Origin: Burkholderia sp. 8Y
Lineage (GTDB): Bacteria; Pseudomonadota; Gammaproteobacteria; Burkholderiales; Burkholderiaceae
Reading direction: 5' to 3'
Length of the DNA: 64,000 bases
Assembly: GCF_902506145.1 (NCBI RefSeq)
Contig: NZ_LR733519.1
Span: forward strand, 492,672 to 556,671
A program made the translations under genes and the position numbers. The notes under the pieces were generated by a model. It had not been told where the DNA came from. It did not search any database and was given only the letters and a program-made list of their open reading frames with translations. Shown piece by piece: positions 62,113 to 64,000 of this stretch. Numbering within the stretch: position 1 is the stretch's first letter; every line of letters begins with the position of its first letter.

Positions 62113-63297
62113 ATGAAGCGGATAATTCTGGGATCGGTGGCAATGGGTTTTGCCGTTGCTGCGAGCGCACAAAGCAGCGTTACGCTGTACGGCCTCGTGG
62201 ATAACGGTGTGCAGTTCGAGACTGGCTTGCCGAAAGGTCATCGCTGGGCGGCCGAGTCAGGCAATTGGGCTGAATCGCGGTTTGGTTTGAAAGGACTCGA
62301 GGACATCGGCGGCGGCACCTTCGTGACCTTCCAGTTAGAGTCTCGACTCAACACGCAGAACGGAACGTACGCGAACGGGTCGTTCTTCGAGGGGCAGGCG
62401 ACCGTCGGAATGAGCAACCCGACTTACGGGTCATTCAGAATGGGCAACTTCGGAGCGAGTGAACTGCTTCAGTACGCCGGCATTCTCGATCCTCAACAGA
62501 CGCAGAAGTACTCGTTCGGCACGCTTGTAAGAGGCCGCATGTTCCCTCAGGCAGCCAACGGATTCGAGTATCTATCTCCGAGCTTTGGCGGATTCACGGT
62601 GCAAGGTCAGTACAATCTGACGAACTCGACGACGTGGAACGCAGGTAACCCCGGCAGTGCTCCTAGCCAACTCGGAACAACGGCGGGACTGGGAAGTTCG
62701 CAGGGCCGGGATGACGGCATCAAACTCGAATACGCCGCACATAACCTCGATGTGCAAGCGATTTACGACGAAATCCGCGATGGCAACGGTAAGTTCAGCA
62801 ACGTTTATCTTGCTTCACGTTCCATCTTCACGGGCGGCTCTTACGTCTGGGGTCCGGTGACGGTCTACGTGGGATATCAGCACTTGAGCGCGCCAGATGC
62901 GTCCAACGCAGGCTTCTACGGCACGGCGAATGCTTCGGCGTTGCCCGCAGGCGTGTCCTTGCCGACGAAGGTCGATCATGAGTGGGCCGGCGCGCGTTGG
63001 GCGGTAACACCGGCGACGTTCCTGACCGGCGCGGTGTATCACGCCAACGCGAACAACGGAAATGGGAACGCGACGTTGTACACGCTTTCCGGGGCTTACC
63101 AGCTTTCGAAGCGCACTCGCGTTTATACCGAACTCGGCTATTTGCATAACAGTGCGACATCCAACCTCGGTCTAAACGGTGGACTCTACGGGGCAAACAC
63201 GAACGACGATCCGATAAACGGCAATCCGGCCAGCACGAACCCGAATTATGGCCACAGCCAGTTCGGTGCTTTCGCCGGCATCGCAACGCAGTTCTGA
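62113..63297 (+). CDS. Gram-negative trimeric porin
   Basis: A 394-residue porin: signal peptide MKRIILGSVAMGFAVAASA, mature start QSSVTLYGLVDNGVQFETG, SRFGLKGLEDIGGGTFVTFQLESRL, then ending in FAGIATQF with the terminal Phe. It resembles the porin at 11596 in family but is not a close copy. Placed after the sugar transporter, it likely provides outer-membrane uptake of the same substrate. Strong ribosome site upstream; a hairpin terminator follows. Confidence 0.93.
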   Translation: MKRIILGSVAMGFAVAASAQSSVTLYGLVDNGVQFETGLPKGHRWAAESGNWAESRFGLKGLEDIGGGTFVTFQLESRLNTQNGTYANGSFFEGQATVGMSNPTYGSFRMGNFGASELLQYAGILDPQQTQKYSFGTLVRGRMFPQAANGFEYLSPSFGGFTVQGQYNLTNSTTWNAGNPGSAPSQLGTTAGLGSSQGRDDGIKLEYAAHNLDVQAIYDEIRDGNGKFSNVYLASRSIFTGGSYVWGPVTVYVGYQHLSAPDASNAGFYGTANASALPAGVSLPTKVDHEWAGARWAVTPATFLTGAVYHANANNGNGNATLYTLSGAYQLSKRTRVYTELGYLHNSATSNLGLNGGLYGANTNDDPINGNPASTNPNYGHSQFGAFAGIATQF

Positions 63298-63309
63298 CGT
63301 CGCGGATTA

Positions 63310-63338
63310 ACGGCGGCGGCACCCGTGAGCGCCGCCGT
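63310..63338. terminator. Hairpin terminator after the porin
   Basis: ACGGCGGCG at 63310-63318 pairs perfectly with CGCCGCCGT at 63330-63338 (nine base pairs, 11-base loop), 13 bases after the porin stop, followed by a CTTTT stretch. It probably ends the porin transcript. Confidence 0.7.
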
Positions 63339-63451
63339 GGAACTTTTGCGAACAACGCCCGGGCCTGGTCAGGCGTTTGCCGACAAGCGCGAGCGAAAGC
63401 GTTGCGCGCACCGGACTATTCCCGATCATCATCAATTTCTTGGAGACGCAA

Positions 63452-63772
63452 ATGACTTCTGGACGAATCAAGGCGCTTTCATTGGGCTTGACCTGCTCAC
63501 TCTTCCTGCTTTCGGTCGCGCAGGCACAGCCTGCCAGCGATCAAGCGTCAACGATGGACGATTCGAGCACGTCCAAACAAGCGCAGAAGGCAACAAAGAA
63601 GGCGGAGCGGAAAGCGCGCCATGAAAAGAAAAATGCCGAGTTGAACAAACTCGAGAAGAACGGCTACAACCCGTCTGGCGATCAACTTCGATACCCGCAG
63701 AACGTTCAGAACGCAGAGAAGAAAGCCAACCCCCAAGGCCCCGGCGTAGCGGTGCCTGCTTCAGCACCTTGA
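63452..63772 (+). CDS. DUF4148-type exported protein
   Basis: A 106-residue protein with a signal peptide (MTSGRIKALSLGLTCSLFLLSVAQA) and a Lys-rich helical middle (QKATKKAERKARHEKKNAELNKLEKNGYNP, then DQLRYPQNVQNAEKKA), the DUF4148 pattern. Function unknown; probably periplasmic. The ATG at 63452 is behind TTGGAGACGCAA; frames starting at 63377 add residues without similarity. Ends with a Pro/Ala-rich tail. Confidence 0.78.
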   Translation: MTSGRIKALSLGLTCSLFLLSVAQAQPASDQASTMDDSSTSKQAQKATKKAERKARHEKKNAELNKLEKNGYNPSGDQLRYPQNVQNAEKKANPQGPGVAVPASAP

Positions 63773-64000
63773 GGCTTGATTCTGGCATCGCTGAAGTCAA
63801 CACGACGCTGGGTTGGCAACAGCGATCTTGCCAGCATTGGGAGCGCACACTGGCGGGATCGCTCGCCATGAGCGGCATCGCATTGCTCGCGGGCGTGCGC
63901 TCCAGCGATCCCAAGGCGCCCTGACACGGACGCTTGCTGATTCGTGCTATCGGCCGAACGCGGGCATCGCCTAATCTTGCTCACAATCGAGCCGTCACGG

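Noticed and set aside
1..64000. CRISPR arrays, tRNA and rRNA genes
   Set aside because: No regularly spaced repeats, no recognisable cloverleaf arms with conserved TTC sequences, and no rRNA signature were seen by eye; a dedicated scan would settle the tRNA question.

Overview
The window looks like chromosomal or large-replicon DNA of a Burkholderiaceae bacterium of the Paraburkholderia/Caballeronia type. The reasons are high-GC coding regions, two trimeric Gram-negative porins of the Burkholderia type, two small exported DUF4148-like proteins, and a dense run of catabolic genes interspersed with LysR, AraC, TetR and GntR regulators. This assignment is inferred from gene style; no rRNA or marker gene is present. 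No tRNA, rRNA or CRISPR array was recognised.

Layout. 1-9.5 kb is a loose region: a FlgM-like anti-sigma factor, a Crp/Fnr regulator, a GST, LysR + SDR, a DUF4148 protein, a FadR-type regulator and a Bcr/CflA-type efflux pump, with long gene-free gaps and scars. 9.6-11.2 kb is a graveyard: a truncated IS256-type transposase next to an in-frame chimera of two genes whose intact copies lie at 44.5-46.7 kb. 11.6-17 kb carries a porin, a lone P450, an SDR, a PrpB-type lyase, a BON protein and a decayed prpF-like gene. 17.4-18.5 kb is a TetR regulator facing a small gene across GACCAATT operators.

18.5-47.2 kb is a large catabolic island. A leftward operon (MFS transporter, etfB, etfA, MmgE/PrpD) and a rightward operon diverge from about 23.5-23.9 kb. 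The rightward genes are a flavin aromatic hydroxylase, an FAH-family hydrolase, a gentisate-dioxygenase-like cupin, acyl-CoA dehydrogenase, aldehyde dehydrogenase, crotonase, CaiB/BaiF CoA-transferase, ferredoxin reductase, [2Fe-2S] ferredoxin, TesB thioesterase and acyl-CoA ligase. A second transcription block follows: SDR, P450, 3Fe-4S-type ferredoxin, ferredoxin reductase and a CoA-transferase. LysR, SDR and AraC genes plus a PanE-like/CoA-transferase/NodN-like trio close the island. The gene set fits P450 hydroxylation, oxidation to an acid, CoA activation and side-chain beta-oxidation with electrons passed to EtfAB, then 5-hydroxylation and gentisate-type ring cleavage. The PrpD- and PrpB-like genes hint that a propionyl-type unit is released. 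The actual substrate cannot be read from the sequence.

47.7-63.8 kb is a second catabolic locus. A leftward operon holds hydroxyquinol 1,2-dioxygenase, a Dabb protein, a YciI/TftG-like protein, an FMN reductase, an AtzA/TrzN-type amidohydrolase, a sugar-isomerase-like TIM barrel, maleylacetate reductase and a beta-keto-acid cleavage enzyme. A rightward set holds LysR, SDR, Gfo/Idh dehydrogenase, a ribose-type ABC transporter, a porin and a DUF4148-like protein. Together they suggest uptake of a sugar-like or glycosylated compound and degradation through hydroxyquinol, maleylacetate and 3-oxoadipate, with the last step possibly handled by the cleavage enzyme instead of the usual thiolase. This is an inference from gene content.
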